A stretch of DNA of 64,000 nucleotides from Streptomyces sp. NBC_00659 (GTDB lineage: Bacteria; Actinomycetota; Actinomycetes; Streptomycetales; Streptomycetaceae). Made by a program: the position numbers and the translations under genes. Below the pieces are notes generated by a model. That model had not been told where the DNA came from, searched no databases, and worked only from the letters and a program-made list of their open reading frames with translations. The stretch spans positions 1,736,001 through 1,800,000 of the forward strand of contig NZ_CP109031.1 of assembly GCF_036226925.1 (NCBI RefSeq), written 5' to 3'. Positions 44,289 to 54,550 of this stretch are shown piece after piece (the first letter of the stretch is position 1; each line of letters starts with the position of its first letter).

Positions 44289-45101
44289 GTGCCCGAAAGC
44301 CGTGTGCCGCGCCCCCGGCGCTTCCTCGTCTGCGACCCCAGACACTTCGCCGTGCAGTACGCGATCAACCCATGGATGCGTCCCGACACCCCCGTGGACG
44401 CCGATCTCGCGCGAGATCAGTGGCAGGCGCTGATCAGCGCCTATCGCGCGCACGGCCACACCGTCGACTCCGTCGAACCGGTTCCCGGGCTTCCCGACAT
44501 GGTCTTCGCAGCGAACTGCGCGCTCGTCCTGGGCGGCCGTGTCTTCGGCTCGTCCTTCCACGCACCCGAGCGCCGCCCCGAGTCCACCGCGTACGAGACC
44601 TGGTTCAAGACGGCCGGTTTCGACGTCTACCGCCCGGAGTCGGTGTGCGAGGGCGAGGGCGACCTCGTCCCGACGAGCCGCTACATCCTCGCCGGTACGG
44701 GATTTCGCACCACGCCCGAGGCCCATCGCGAGGTCCAGGAGTTCTTCGGCGTCCCGGTCATCGGCCTGCGCCTGGTGGATCCGCACTTCTACCACCTGGA
44801 CACCGCGCTCTTCGTCCTCGACGGCGACAACATCGCGTACTACCCGGAGGCGTTCTCGCCGGGCAGCCGCGAGGTGCTGAGCCGGCTGTTCCCCGACGCG
44901 GTGCTCGCCACCCGTGAGGACGCCCTCGCCTTCGGCCTCAACTCCGTCTCGGACGGCCGCCACGTCTTCATCGCGCCGCGCGCCGAGGCCCTCGCCGGCC
45001 AGCTCGTCCGCCACGGCTACGTCCCCGTCCCCGTCGACCTGTCGGAGCTCCACAAGGCCGGCGGCGGCATCAAGTGCTGCACACAGGAGATCCGTTCATG
45101 A
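44289..45101 (+). CDS. ddaH: Arginine/dimethylarginine hydrolase (pentein family)
   Basis: A 270-residue guanidine-group hydrolase. Residues near the active site: GLPDMVFAANCALV (N76), the FYHLDTALFVL block with catalytic His, and GGIKCCTQE with the nucleophilic Cys (probably C263). It is usually labelled dimethylarginine dimethylaminohydrolase, giving citrulline plus dimethylamine. However, Asn76 sits where arginine dihydrolases (ArgZ type, which make ornithine) carry Asn, and the next gene uses ornithine, so arginine dihydrolase is a serious alternative. The GTG start has GGAGGA upstream. It overlaps rocD by 4 bp. Confidence 0.8.
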   Translation: MPESRVPRPRRFLVCDPRHFAVQYAINPWMRPDTPVDADLARDQWQALISAYRAHGHTVDSVEPVPGLPDMVFAANCALVLGGRVFGSSFHAPERRPESTAYETWFKTAGFDVYRPESVCEGEGDLVPTSRYILAGTGFRTTPEAHREVQEFFGVPVIGLRLVDPHFYHLDTALFVLDGDNIAYYPEAFSPGSREVLSRLFPDAVLATREDALAFGLNSVSDGRHVFIAPRAEALAGQLVRHGYVPVPVDLSELHKAGGGIKCCTQEIRS

Positions 45102-46348
45102 CCGCTCCCGCCCGTGCGACCGAGCCCGCCGGCGCAGGCGCCCGCAGCTCCGAGGAACTGATCCGGGCCGAGGGCCCCGTCCTGGCGCACAACTACCACC
45201 CGCTGCCCGTGGTCGTCGCGCACGCCGAGGGCACCTGGGTCGAGGATGTGGAGGGGCGGCGCTATCTCGACATGCTGGCGGGCTACTCCGCGCTCAACTT
45301 CGGCCACCGCAACCCGGTGCTGATCGAGGCGGCGCACCGCCAGCTCGACCGGCTCACCCTGACCTCACGGGCCTTCCACAACGACCAGTTGGCCGGATTC
45401 GCCGAGTCCCTGGCCGCGTTGACGGGCCTGGACATGGTCCTGCCGATGAACACGGGCGCCGAGGCGGTGGAGAGCGCCATCAAGGTGGCCCGCAAGTGGG
45501 CGTACGAGGTGAAGGGCGTCGAGCCGGGCCGGGCCACCATCGTGGTGGCGGCCGACAACTTCCACGGCCGTACGACCACGATCGTCAGCTTCTCCACGGA
45601 CGAGACGGCCCGTACCGGCTTCGGGCCCTTCACGCCCGGCTTCCGGGTCGTGCCGTACAACGACCTGGCCGCGCTCGAAGCGGCGATCGACGAGACGACG
45701 GCAGCGGTGCTGCTCGAGCCCATCCAGGGCGAGGCGGGCGTGGTCATCCCGGACGACGGCTATCTCGCCGGCGTCCGCGAGCTCACCCGCCGCACCGGCT
45801 GCCTCTTCGTCGCGGACGAGATCCAGTCAGGGCTCGGCCGCACCGGCACCACTCTGGCGGTGGAACACGAGTCGGTCGTCCCCGACCTGCTGCTGCTCGG
45901 CAAGGCGCTCGGCGGCGGCATCGTGCCGGTCTCCGCGGTGGTCGGCCGCCGGGACGTGCTGAGTGTGCTGCGTCCGGGTGAGCACGGTTCCACCTTCGGC
46001 GGCAATCCGCTGGCCGCGGCGGTCGGTTCGGCGGTCGTGGGCCTGCTGGAGACCGGCGAGTACCAGCGCACGGCGGCCGAGCTGGGCGCCGTGCTGCGGG
46101 ACGGGCTGACGGCCCTGGTGGGCCGGGGCGTCGAGGGCTTCCGGTCACGGGGGCTGTGGGCGGGCGTCGACATCGATCCCTCCATCGGCACGGGCCGCGA
46201 GATCAGCCAGGGCCTGATGAACGAGGGAATTCTGGTCAAGGACACCCACGGTTCGACCATCCGGCTGGCGCCGCCGCTGACCATCACGGCCGCGGAACTC
46301 CGGTCGGCTCTCGGGTCTCTCGAGAAAGTTCTGACGCAAGGAGTCTGA
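45098..46348 (+). CDS. rocD: Ornithine--oxo-acid aminotransferase
   Basis: A 416-residue PLP enzyme that turns ornithine into glutamate semialdehyde. Blocks: MNTGAEAVESAIKVARKW, LLEPIQGEAGVVIPDDGYL, VADEIQSGLGRTG and the PLP-binding Lys269 in LLLGKALGGGI. The ATGA overlap with the upstream hydrolase indicates coupled production, consistent with one arginine-to-glutamate route. Confidence 0.9.
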   Translation: MTAPARATEPAGAGARSSEELIRAEGPVLAHNYHPLPVVVAHAEGTWVEDVEGRRYLDMLAGYSALNFGHRNPVLIEAAHRQLDRLTLTSRAFHNDQLAGFAESLAALTGLDMVLPMNTGAEAVESAIKVARKWAYEVKGVEPGRATIVVAADNFHGRTTTIVSFSTDETARTGFGPFTPGFRVVPYNDLAALEAAIDETTAAVLLEPIQGEAGVVIPDDGYLAGVRELTRRTGCLFVADEIQSGLGRTGTTLAVEHESVVPDLLLLGKALGGGIVPVSAVVGRRDVLSVLRPGEHGSTFGGNPLAAAVGSAVVGLLETGEYQRTAAELGAVLRDGLTALVGRGVEGFRSRGLWAGVDIDPSIGTGREISQGLMNEGILVKDTHGSTIRLAPPLTITAAELRSALGSLEKVLTQGV

Positions 46349-46447
46349 TACCGGCCAAGAGGCCACAGAGAGTGACACCACGCTGGTTACGCCCGGCGAC
46401 GGCCGCGCCTACACTGATCGCTCCCGGGGAAAACGAGGAGTGCCCCA

Positions 46448-47173
46448 GTGTTCTATTACGTGCTCAAGTACGTGCTTCTGGGTCCGTTGCTGCGAGTGGC
46501 CTTCCGGCCCCGGATCGAGGGCCTTGAGCACGTACCGTCGTCGGGCCGGGCCATCGTGGCCGGCAATCATCTGTCCTTCGCGGACCACTTCCTGATGCCG
46601 GCGATCCTGAAGCGCCGGATCACCTTCCTGGCGAAAGCCGAGTACTTCACCGGACCCGGTATCAAGGGGCGGCTGACGGCGGCGTTCTTCCGCAGCATCG
46701 GACAGATTCCGGTGGACCGGTCGGGCAAGGAAGCGGGACAGGCCGCCATCCGCGAGGGCCTCGGCGTGCTGAACAAGGACGAGCTGCTCGGGATCTACCC
46801 CGAGGGCACCCGCTCGCACGACGGACGCCTCTACAAGGGCAAGGTGGGTGTCGCGGTGATGGCCCTGCGGGCTCAGGCCCCGGTCGTCCCCTGCGCGATG
46901 ATCGGCACCTTCGAGGCCCAGCCCCCGGGCAGGAAGCTCCCGCGGATCCACCCCGTGGTGATCCGCTTCGGCAAGCCGCTCGACTTCTCGCGCTACGCCG
47001 GGATGGAGGGCGAGAAGGCCATCCTGCGCGCCATCACCGACGAGATCATGTACGCCATCCTGGCGCTCTCCGAGCAGGAGTACGTCGACCGGTACGCGGC
47101 CGACGTCAAGGCCGAGGAAGCGGCGGAGAGGGCCGAGGCGAGCCGCAAGTTCCCCCGAATGCCGATGAGTTGA
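46448..47173 (+). CDS. plsC: 1-acyl-sn-glycerol-3-phosphate acyltransferase-like
   Basis: A 241-residue membrane-associated acyltransferase. The catalytic NHLSFAD (residues 40-46; the family's N-H-x4-D) and YPEGTRS (near 118) are both present. It probably makes phosphatidic acid or a related lipid, though several paralogues exist in Streptomyces. The GTG start follows GAGGAG. A short helical, Ala/Glu-rich C-terminal tail follows the domain. Confidence 0.87.
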   Translation: MFYYVLKYVLLGPLLRVAFRPRIEGLEHVPSSGRAIVAGNHLSFADHFLMPAILKRRITFLAKAEYFTGPGIKGRLTAAFFRSIGQIPVDRSGKEAGQAAIREGLGVLNKDELLGIYPEGTRSHDGRLYKGKVGVAVMALRAQAPVVPCAMIGTFEAQPPGRKLPRIHPVVIRFGKPLDFSRYAGMEGEKAILRAITDEIMYAILALSEQEYVDRYAADVKAEEAAERAEASRKFPRMPMS

Positions 47174-47192
47174 CCCGACCGGGAACCTACCT

Positions 47193-47214
47193 GTACGTCC
47201 TGTACGTTTCTTAC
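47193..47214 (+). promoter_or_regulatory. 22-bp element upstream of reductase gene
   Basis: GTACGTCCTGTAC followed by GTTTCTTAC lies two bases before the start codon of the next gene. Twenty of these 22 bases match the element upstream of clpP. No ribosome site is visible between it and the ATG, so the transcript may be leaderless and the element may be part of the promoter. Confidence 0.55.
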
Positions 47215-47216
47215 GT

Positions 47217-48242
47217 ATGAGACGTGCTGTGGTGATCGGAGCGACAGGACAGATCGGACGCGCGGCCGTGACGGCGCTCGCCCGGGACGGCTGGGAGGTG
47301 ACGGCCGCTTCGCGCGGCGGCCGTCGCGACGACGGCTGGCCCGCCGGGGTGCGCACGGCGGCGCTCGACCGGGAGGACGACACCGCGTTGGCCGCGGCGG
47401 TCGGCGACGGCTGCGACGTGCTCGTGGACATCGTCGCGTACGGAGCGGACCACGCACGGCAGTTGACGGAGCTCGCCGGCCGGGTGGGCTCGGCCGTCGT
47501 CATCTCCAGTGTGTCGGTGTACGAGGACGACAAGGGGCGCGGTTTCGACACGCAGTCGGAGCCGGACGGCTTCCCCGCGTATCCCGTGCCGATCCCGGAG
47601 AACCAGGGGACCGCCCGACCCGGTGAGGCCACGTACAGCACACGCAAGGCGGCCCTGGAGTGTGAACTCCTCGCCGCGGGCGACCGGTTGCCGACGACGC
47701 TGTTGCGGGCGGGAGCCGTCCACGGCCCGTACGGCCGCACGCCCCGCGAGCTGTATGCCGTCAAGCGCAATCTGGACGGACGCCGCAGGCGGATCCTCGC
47801 GTACGGCGGCGCGAGCCGTTTCCATCCGGTGAGCGTCCACACCCTCGCCGAGCTGATCCGGCTGGCCGCCGCACGACCGGGCTCGCGCGTCCTGAACGCC
47901 TGTGACCCCGACGCGCCGACCGTGGCCGAGATCGTCCGGGCGATCGACGTGGTGATGGGCGCCCGGACGGAGGACGTTCTCGTCGACGGGCCTCCCCCGT
48001 CCCCGACGGTTGGCGACACTCCCTGGTCGGTCCCCCTGCCCGTGGTCTGCGACATGAGCGCCGCCGAGAGGGAGCTGGGCTACCGCCCCGTGACCCGGTA
48101 CGCCGACAGGCTCCCGGAGACGGTCGCCTCGATCGAGCGGCACCTCGCGGGGAAGGACTGGCGTGAGGCGTATCCCGCGATGGCCAGGAACTACGGGGAC
48201 CTCTTCGACTACGCGGCGGAGGACGCCTGGCTCTCCTCCTGA
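47217..48242 (+). CDS. NAD-dependent epimerase/reductase
   Basis: A 341-residue short-chain dehydrogenase of the extended (epimerase) type. The dinucleotide motif is AVVIGATGQIGRAAV at the N-terminus, and a STRKAALE block replaces the usual YxxxK active site (Tyr and Lys lie three apart: YSTRK). The C-terminal half is typical of sugar-nucleotide epimerases, with an unknown substrate. No ribosome site is visible before the ATG. Confidence 0.8.
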   Translation: MRRAVVIGATGQIGRAAVTALARDGWEVTAASRGGRRDDGWPAGVRTAALDREDDTALAAAVGDGCDVLVDIVAYGADHARQLTELAGRVGSAVVISSVSVYEDDKGRGFDTQSEPDGFPAYPVPIPENQGTARPGEATYSTRKAALECELLAAGDRLPTTLLRAGAVHGPYGRTPRELYAVKRNLDGRRRRILAYGGASRFHPVSVHTLAELIRLAAARPGSRVLNACDPDAPTVAEIVRAIDVVMGARTEDVLVDGPPPSPTVGDTPWSVPLPVVCDMSAAERELGYRPVTRYADRLPETVASIERHLAGKDWREAYPAMARNYGDLFDYAAEDAWLSS

Positions 48243-48268
48243 GGCGGCGCCGTCACGGCGTACGCCGG

Positions 48269-48299
48269 AGGGGGCGGCCGGTCGGACCGGCCGCCCCCT
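48269..48299. terminator. Bidirectional terminator
   Basis: A perfect 14-bp inverted repeat AGGGGGCGGCCGGT/ACCGGCCGCCCCCT with a three-base loop, between convergent genes and 26 bp past the reductase stop. Confidence 0.88.
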
Positions 48300-48311
48300 C
48301 GTGGGCGAGTA

Positions 48312-49922
48312 CTACGGCTGCGGAGTGGCGTGCGGCGTGCACGTCACGTCGGCGGCGTCCGTCTTGCCGGTGAGCAGGTAGGAGTCCACCCGCCCGTTGA
48401 TGCACGGGTTGACCAGTCCGGTCACACCGTGCGAGCCCGCGCCCTGCTCGGTGATCAGGCGGGAGCCCTTGAACCGCTTGTGCAGCTCGACGGCACCGAC
48501 GTACGGGGTGGCGGCGTCATTGGTGGACTGCACGATGAGGACGGCGGGCAGGCCCTTGCCGGTCTTCACCTCCACCGGGGACTGCTGCTTGACCCCCCAG
48601 GTGGCGCACGGAAGGTTCATCCATGCGTTGGCCCAGGTCATGAAGGGATATTCGGCGTTGAGCCGCGTGTTGTCCCGGTCCCACTTCTTCCAACTGGTGG
48701 GCCACTGCGCGTCGGTGCACTCGACGGCCGTGTACACGGCGTTGCCGTTCTCCGAGGAGATGTTGCCCGCCGTGTCCGTGAGGTCGGGGGACGCGGCGTC
48801 GACGAGCGCCTGGGTGTCACCGGCGGCGTACTTGCTGAACACCGAGGCGACCGGCACCCACGAGGAGTCGTAGTACGGAGCGCTCTGGAAGAAGGAGATC
48901 AGCTCGGCGGGGCCGACGACTCCGCCCAGCGGGCTCTTCTTCGCGGTGGCGCGCAGCTTCAGCCACTGGTCCTGCACCTTGGCGCGGGTGTCACCGAGGT
49001 GGAAGGTGGCGTCGTTCTTGGCGACCCAGTCCTCCCAGTCCTTCCAGCGGCCCTCGAAGGCGATGTCCTGCTCCAGGTTGGCCTGGTACCAGATGTTGTC
49101 GCGCGACGGGTTGACGACGCTGTCGACGATCATGCGGCGCACGTGGCCCGGGAACAGCGTGCCGTAGACGGCGCCGAGGTAGGTGCCGTAGGAGACGCCC
49201 AGGAAGTTGAGCTTCTTCTCGCCGAGCGCGGCCCGGATGACGTCGAGGTCGCGTGCCGTGTTGGGCGTGGTCATCTGCGCCAGCACGGCCTTGCCGCTGC
49301 GCTCGGCGCAGCCGTCGGCGTACTCCGCGGCCAGCTTGCGCTGGGCCCGCTTGTCGGCCTCGGAGTCCGGGACCGGGTCCGCCTTGGGCGCCTTGACGAA
49401 CTCCTGCGGGTCGATGCAGGAGATGGGCGCCGAGTGGCCGACTCCGCGCGGGTCGAAGCCCACGAAGTCGTACGCCTTGGCGGTGTTCGCCCACAGCGGG
49501 GCCTTGGTGGTGACACGGCGCGGGAAGCGCATGCCGGAGCCACCGGGGCCGCCCGGGTTGTAGACGAGCGCGCCCTGGCGCTCCGCCTTGGTACCGGTGT
49601 TCCCGATGCGGTCCACGGCCAGTTTGATCTGCTTGCCGTAAGGGTGCGCGTAGTCCAGCGGGACGCTCACCCAGCCGCACTGGATCGGCTTCTCGAAGCC
49701 CCAGTCGGCCGGGCAGTCCTGCCAGTCGATCCCGGCCTTGGCGGCCCGCTCGGCGGCGATGGCCGCTCCGCGCTGCTCGCGGTTCTGCCCGTAGCTCCGG
49801 CCGTCCCGCGAGTCGGCGGTGGCCGACGGAGCAGCGACGGCTCCGGCTATCAGGGTCGCGGTGACGAGCGCTCCGGCCGAACCGAGCGCTGCCACCCGCT
49901 TCGTGGGTCCATTGGACCTCAA
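48312..49922 (-). CDS. Secreted S33-family tripeptidyl aminopeptidase-like hydrolase
   Basis: A 536-residue exported alpha/beta hydrolase. A signal peptide (RVAALGSAGALVTATLIAGA, cleavage near SATA) leads the protein. The nucleophile elbow is GVSYGTYLGA, and a C-terminal TAP-like domain carries VIVQSTNDAATPY and GAGSHGV with the catalytic Asp and His. These enzymes release short peptides from protein N-termini (SlpD/E type). A TTG start is set by GGGGAGG placed correctly in front of it; an upstream frame of 22 residues has no such site. Confidence 0.87.
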   Translation of the reverse strand: MRSNGPTKRVAALGSAGALVTATLIAGAVAAPSATADSRDGRSYGQNREQRGAAIAAERAAKAGIDWQDCPADWGFEKPIQCGWVSVPLDYAHPYGKQIKLAVDRIGNTGTKAERQGALVYNPGGPGGSGMRFPRRVTTKAPLWANTAKAYDFVGFDPRGVGHSAPISCIDPQEFVKAPKADPVPDSEADKRAQRKLAAEYADGCAERSGKAVLAQMTTPNTARDLDVIRAALGEKKLNFLGVSYGTYLGAVYGTLFPGHVRRMIVDSVVNPSRDNIWYQANLEQDIAFEGRWKDWEDWVAKNDATFHLGDTRAKVQDQWLKLRATAKKSPLGGVVGPAELISFFQSAPYYDSSWVPVASVFSKYAAGDTQALVDAASPDLTDTAGNISSENGNAVYTAVECTDAQWPTSWKKWDRDNTRLNAEYPFMTWANAWMNLPCATWGVKQQSPVEVKTGKGLPAVLIVQSTNDAATPYVGAVELHKRFKGSRLITEQGAGSHGVTGLVNPCINGRVDSYLLTGKTDAADVTCTPHATPQP

Positions 49923-50090
49923 GTGTGACCTCCCCGTACATCGTTGCGATGGATACGGGGATCCTTTCTGCTGTGAGGTCCCTGGCAACAGACGTGACCG
50001 GTGTTCTTTACCAATCCGATAGCCGGTACGACGTGTTCCGGTGAGCGGTGAACCTGATGTGAAAGGCCATTCCGGGCAACATAGTTGACG

Positions 50091-50845
50091 TCACATCAGT
50101 TCACGCAGCGCTTCGTCCAGCACCCGTCGCAGCAGCAGCGCGTCGGGGGCCAGTGCCGTCACGAGCACGGCGGGTCCGGCGAGCGGGGTGAGCGCGGCGT
50201 ACTCCCCGAGCGGTCGCGCCGCCGGCGCGGCCCTCTCGAACTCCGGTCGTACGACGACGAGCTGTCCGAGAGCCCGATGCCCGGCGAGGACAGCGGGCCC
50301 GTCCCAGCCGCCGGGCGCACCCGGACCGCAGGCCACCTCCTGGTCGAGCAGGGCCCGTCCGTCGCGTCGCACGGTGAGACGGCTGGTGAGCCGCCCGGGT
50401 TCCTCACCGACGCGCCCGAGCACCTGTTCCTCCCGGAAGACGAGCCGGGCGCCGGGTTCGAGGTCGACGCGCGAGGCGACGGAGAGATCGCTGCCGCCCG
50501 CGGAGATCAGCTGTTCGGGCAGCCAGCACAGTTCACCTCCGTCGGCCACGTTCAGGCGCACGTCGTAGCGGGCCTCCCCTTTTGCCTGGCCGGGCAGCGC
50601 GATGGTGGCGGCGGCCGAGCCGACCCGCAGTCGCGCGCCCGGACCGACCCGGGCCTCGACGGCGAGGTGATCCCCGCCGAGCGGTCCGCTCATCGCCCCG
50701 ACCAGCATCACGCGCGCCTCGGACCCGCCGCTCCGGATCCGGCGCAGGGCGAGCGGCCCCTCTCCGTCCAGCACCGGCAGCGAGGTCCCGCCCCGGCCGT
50801 CGTCCCTGGCCTCGATCCGCGCCGTGGCGCGCACTCCCGCCGTCG

Positions 50846-50849
<4 letters not shown>
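50091..50849 (-). CDS. ureD: Urease accessory protein UreD
   Basis: A 252-residue scaffold for urease activation; it binds the UreABC apoenzyme with UreF and UreG. Family features include the beta-rich [17 protein letters not shown] near residue 40, [15 protein letters not shown] and the C-terminal [18 protein letters not shown]. Its start overlaps the ureG stop by 4 bp. It is the last gene of the operon. Confidence 0.88.
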
Positions 50850-51523
<674 letters not shown>

Positions 51524-51835
51524 GGTGCGGCTCCAGCTTCGTTCGGCACGTTGGTGTTGGGGTGGGGTGGGGTGGGGTGGGGGTGGCAAACGGAGTCGGT
51601 GACACCCCCCGGAGGCCGGGTGCCCGACCGGTCGACGGGCACCGACACCTGCGGGCGGAATACCCCGAGGACGCGGCCCGTCCGACTTCGGGCCGCTGCC
51701 GGGCTCCTTGCTCCTTGCTCCTTGCTCCTTGAGCGTGACGTCCCGCGAACGTCCGCAAAGCGAAGCCCCTGGGGAGCCCGGAGCCGGCGGCGGGACGGTC
51801 GGCGGGCTCCCGAGGGGCCCGAGAGCCCGCGTCCG
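51524..51835. repeat. 312-bp ureF-ureG spacer with G-rich and CTCCTTG repeats
   Basis: No gene is seen. (a) 51557-51586 holds five runs of GGGGT/GGGGG, G-quadruplex-like on the plus strand and reading CCCCACC in the ureG message. (b) 51704-51731 is CTCCTTG repeated four times without interruption, which reads CAAGGAG, an anti-anti-Shine-Dalgarno-like motif, on the minus-strand transcript. The other urease genes overlap or nearly touch, so this gap is exceptional within the operon. Confidence 0.8.
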
Positions 51836-52510
51836 CTAGGAGGCGAAGAGCCGCACCGGCCAGGCCGCGTGCGCCTCCGCGCCGATCTCCAGCAGCGGTG
51901 CCGACGCCGCGGGAAGCGCCTCGACGCCGTCGTCGAGGACCCGCCGTGCCGCACTCGCCGCCGCGTGGGCGACGACGTCCAGTTCCGGTGCGAGCCGGGC
52001 CAGTGCGGCCGTCGCGTCGAACGGGTCGAGGCTCAGCAGCCGCACCGTCGCCGACGCGGGCCCGCTGACGCACTCGTACGCGGAGCAGTACGCGGCGTCC
52101 TCGGGCCCCAGTCCGGCGGCCCGCGCGGTCACGCCCAGCACGACCGGCTGATGCGCCCCCTTGGGGAACTCCCGCGCCAGCGCGTCGAGTTCGGCAGAGG
52201 GCCAGGTCGCCCTGGCCGCCCGCACGAGCTGCCGTCCCAGCCGCCGCGCGGTGACCCGCAGGGCGAGCGAGGGCGTACGGGCGTCGGCGGCCGCGTCCAG
52301 GGCCACCGGATCGACCCCGAGTACGGCCGCCGCGGCCAGCGCGGCCGAGACGAGTCCGCTCGTGTGCAGCCGGCCCCGGCAGAAGTCCTCCAGGTCCGCC
52401 GCCCCGGTGATCCGTCCGGCCTTGACGGCCGCCTCGGCCCCGCCGGAGTGCGCGTGCCCTCCGGCGGGAAAGCGGCCGTCGGCCAGGACGAGGAGTGCTG
52501 CCCGGGACAT
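51836..52510 (-). CDS. ureF: Urease accessory protein UreF
   Basis: A 224-residue helical activator of UreG. The N-terminal ALLVLADGRFPAGGHAHSGGAEAAV is the family signature (FPxGxxxHSxGxE), and CSAYECVSGPASATVRLLSLDP is also typical. The start overlaps the ureC stop by one base. The C-terminus (AAWPVRLFAS) is complete. Confidence 0.92.
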   Translation of the reverse strand: MSRAALLVLADGRFPAGGHAHSGGAEAAVKAGRITGAADLEDFCRGRLHTSGLVSAALAAAAVLGVDPVALDAAADARTPSLALRVTARRLGRQLVRAARATWPSAELDALAREFPKGAHQPVVLGVTARAAGLGPEDAAYCSAYECVSGPASATVRLLSLDPFDATAALARLAPELDVVAHAAASAARRVLDDGVEALPAASAPLLEIGAEAHAAWPVRLFAS

Positions 52511-54231
52511 CAGAAGAGGAAGTAACGCTGGGCCATGGGCAGTTCGGCGGCGGGAGTCGCCTCGACGAGCTCCCCGTCGATGTGCACGGCGAAGCTGTCG
52601 GGGTCGATCCGCACGTCGGGCCGTGCGTCGTTCTCCCGCATGTCGGCCTTGGTCACCGCCCGCGTGGACTCGATGGCGACGAACCGCTTGCCGAGCGAGA
52701 GCCGCTCCGGCAGCCCGTCCTCGATGGCCAGCGGTGCCACGAAGTTGAAGGAGTTCGCGGCCGGAGCCCGCCCGATCGCCCCGAACATCGGCCGGGGCAG
52801 GACCGGTTGCGGTGTCGGGATGGACGCGTTGGCGTCGCCCATCTGCGCGTACGCGATCATTCCGCCCTTGATGACGAGGTGCGGCTTGACCCCGAAGAAC
52901 GCGGGCTCCCACAGCACCAGGTCGGCGAGCTTGCCGGTCTCCACCGAGCCGATCTCGCGGGCGAGTCCCTGCGCGAGCGCCGGGTTGATCGTGTATTTGG
53001 CGACATAGCGACGTACGCGGTGGTTGTCGGCGCGGCCGTCACCCGCCAGGGAGCCCCGGCGCCGCTTCATCACATGGGCCGTCTGCCAGGTCCGCATGAT
53101 GACCTCCCCGACGCGGCCCATGGCCTGGGAGTCCGAGGAGATGATCGAGATGGCGCCGAGGTCGTGGAGTATGTCCTCGGCCCCGATGGTGGACGGCCGG
53201 ATGCGGGACTCGGCGAAGGCCAGGTCCTCGGGCACCGCCGGGTTCAGGTGGTGGCAGACCATCAGCATGTCGAGGTGTTCCTCGGCGGTGTTGACGGTGT
53301 AGGGCCGGGTCGGGTTGGTCGAGCTGGGCAGGACGTACGGCTCGGAGACCACGGTCATGATGTCCGGCGCGTGCCCGCCGCCCGCACCCTCCGTGTGGTA
53401 CGCGTGGATTCCGCGTCCGGCGATGGCGGCGAGGGTGTCGGCGACGAACCCGGACTCGTTCAGTGTGTCGGTGTGGATGGCGACCTGGATGCCGGTGCGG
53501 TCGGCGACGGTGAGGGCCGCGTCGATCGCGGCGGGCGTCGAGCCCCAGTCCTCGTGGATCTTCAGGCCGAGGGCGCCGCCCCGGATCTGCGAGAACATCG
53601 CCTCGTGCGAGACGGTGTTGCCCTTGCCGAGCAGACCGAAGTTGAGCGGGTACCCCTCCATGGCTTCCAGCATCCGGGCCAGATGCCAGGGTCCGGGGGT
53701 GACGGTGGTCGCCTTGGAGCCCTCGGCGGGACCCGTGCCGCCGCCGACGAGCGTCGTGATGCCCGAGGCGAGGGCCTCGTCGGCGATCTGCGGACAGATC
53801 AGGTGGACGTGGGCGTCGATGGCGCCCGCGGTCATGATCCGCCCGTTGCCCGCGATGATCTCCGTCTCGGGGCCGATCACCAGGTCGGGATGGACCCCGT
53901 CCATGGTGTCCGGGTTGCCGGCCTTGCCTATGCCGGCGATCCGGCCGTCGCGGATGCCGACGTCCGCCTTGACGATCCCCCAGTGGTCGACGATCACGAC
54001 GCCGGTGACGACGGTGTCCGGGGTGCCGTCCGCACGCGTGGCGCGTGCCTGGCCCATGGATTCGCGGATGACCTTGCCACCGCCGAACACCGCCTCGTCA
54101 CCGGCGAGACCGGGCCCGCCGCTGCGGTCCTCCTCGATCTCGATCAGCAGGTCGGTGTCGGCGAGACGGATCCGGTCGCCGGTCGTCGGACCGAACAGAT
54201 CGGCGTACGCGGCACGTGAGAGCTCAGGCAT
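52510..54231 (-). CDS. ureC: Urease alpha subunit
   Basis: A 573-residue catalytic subunit that hydrolyses urea with two nickel ions. Active-site blocks are [21 protein letters not shown] (the carbamylated Lys), [22 protein letters not shown] and [10 protein letters not shown] with the flap Cys and His. The size and ligands are complete. It overlaps the end of ureB by 8 bp. ATG at [16 protein letters not shown]. Confidence 0.97.
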   Translation of the reverse strand: MPELSRAAYADLFGPTTGDRIRLADTDLLIEIEEDRSGGPGLAGDEAVFGGGKVIRESMGQARATRADGTPDTVVTGVVIVDHWGIVKADVGIRDGRIAGIGKAGNPDTMDGVHPDLVIGPETEIIAGNGRIMTAGAIDAHVHLICPQIADEALASGITTLVGGGTGPAEGSKATTVTPGPWHLARMLEAMEGYPLNFGLLGKGNTVSHEAMFSQIRGGALGLKIHEDWGSTPAAIDAALTVADRTGIQVAIHTDTLNESGFVADTLAAIAGRGIHAYHTEGAGGGHAPDIMTVVSEPYVLPSSTNPTRPYTVNTAEEHLDMLMVCHHLNPAVPEDLAFAESRIRPSTIGAEDILHDLGAISIISSDSQAMGRVGEVIMRTWQTAHVMKRRRGSLAGDGRADNHRVRRYVAKYTINPALAQGLAREIGSVETGKLADLVLWEPAFFGVKPHLVIKGGMIAYAQMGDANASIPTPQPVLPRPMFGAIGRAPAANSFNFVAPLAIEDGLPERLSLGKRFVAIESTRAVTKADMRENDARPDVRIDPDSFAVHIDGELVEATPAAELPMAQRYFLF

Positions 54232-54535
54232 CGAGGGCACCTCCGGTCTCCCCGCGCAGTCCGGGCACCACACGGGCGCCGGCGAGCGGGACGAGTTCGA
54301 CCTCGACGGGGATCCCGGGCTCGAAGCGCACGGCGGTCCCGGCGGCGACGTTGAGCCGCTTGCCGTGCGCGGCGGCGCGGTCGAAGTCCAGACCGGGATT
54401 GGCCTCGGCGAAGTGGTAGTGGGAGCCGACCTGAACGGGGCGGTCGGCGGCGTTGAGAACGGTCAGCCGGGTGGCCTCACGGCCCTCGTTGAACACGACG
54501 GGTTCGTCGGCGAAGAGGAACTCTCCGGGAATCAC
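54224..54535 (-). CDS. ureB: Urease beta subunit
   Basis: A 103-residue structural subunit. Starts [10 protein letters not shown], contains [20 protein letters not shown] and [17 protein letters not shown], all diagnostic. It is separate from ureA (15 bp gap), the usual arrangement in Actinobacteria. Confidence 0.96.
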   Translation of the reverse strand: MIPGEFLFADEPVVFNEGREATRLTVLNAADRPVQVGSHYHFAEANPGLDFDRAAAHGKRLNVAAGTAVRFEPGIPVEVELVPLAGARVVPGLRGETGGALDA

Positions 54536-54550
54536 GGCGCTTGCCCTCCG

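Noticed and set aside
51557-51586. Reading the C-rich stretch as an N-terminal extension of UreG ([10 protein letters not shown])
   Set aside because: The GTG giving MHLDHSHHG matches actinobacterial UreG; the extension is low-complexity and has no ribosome site.
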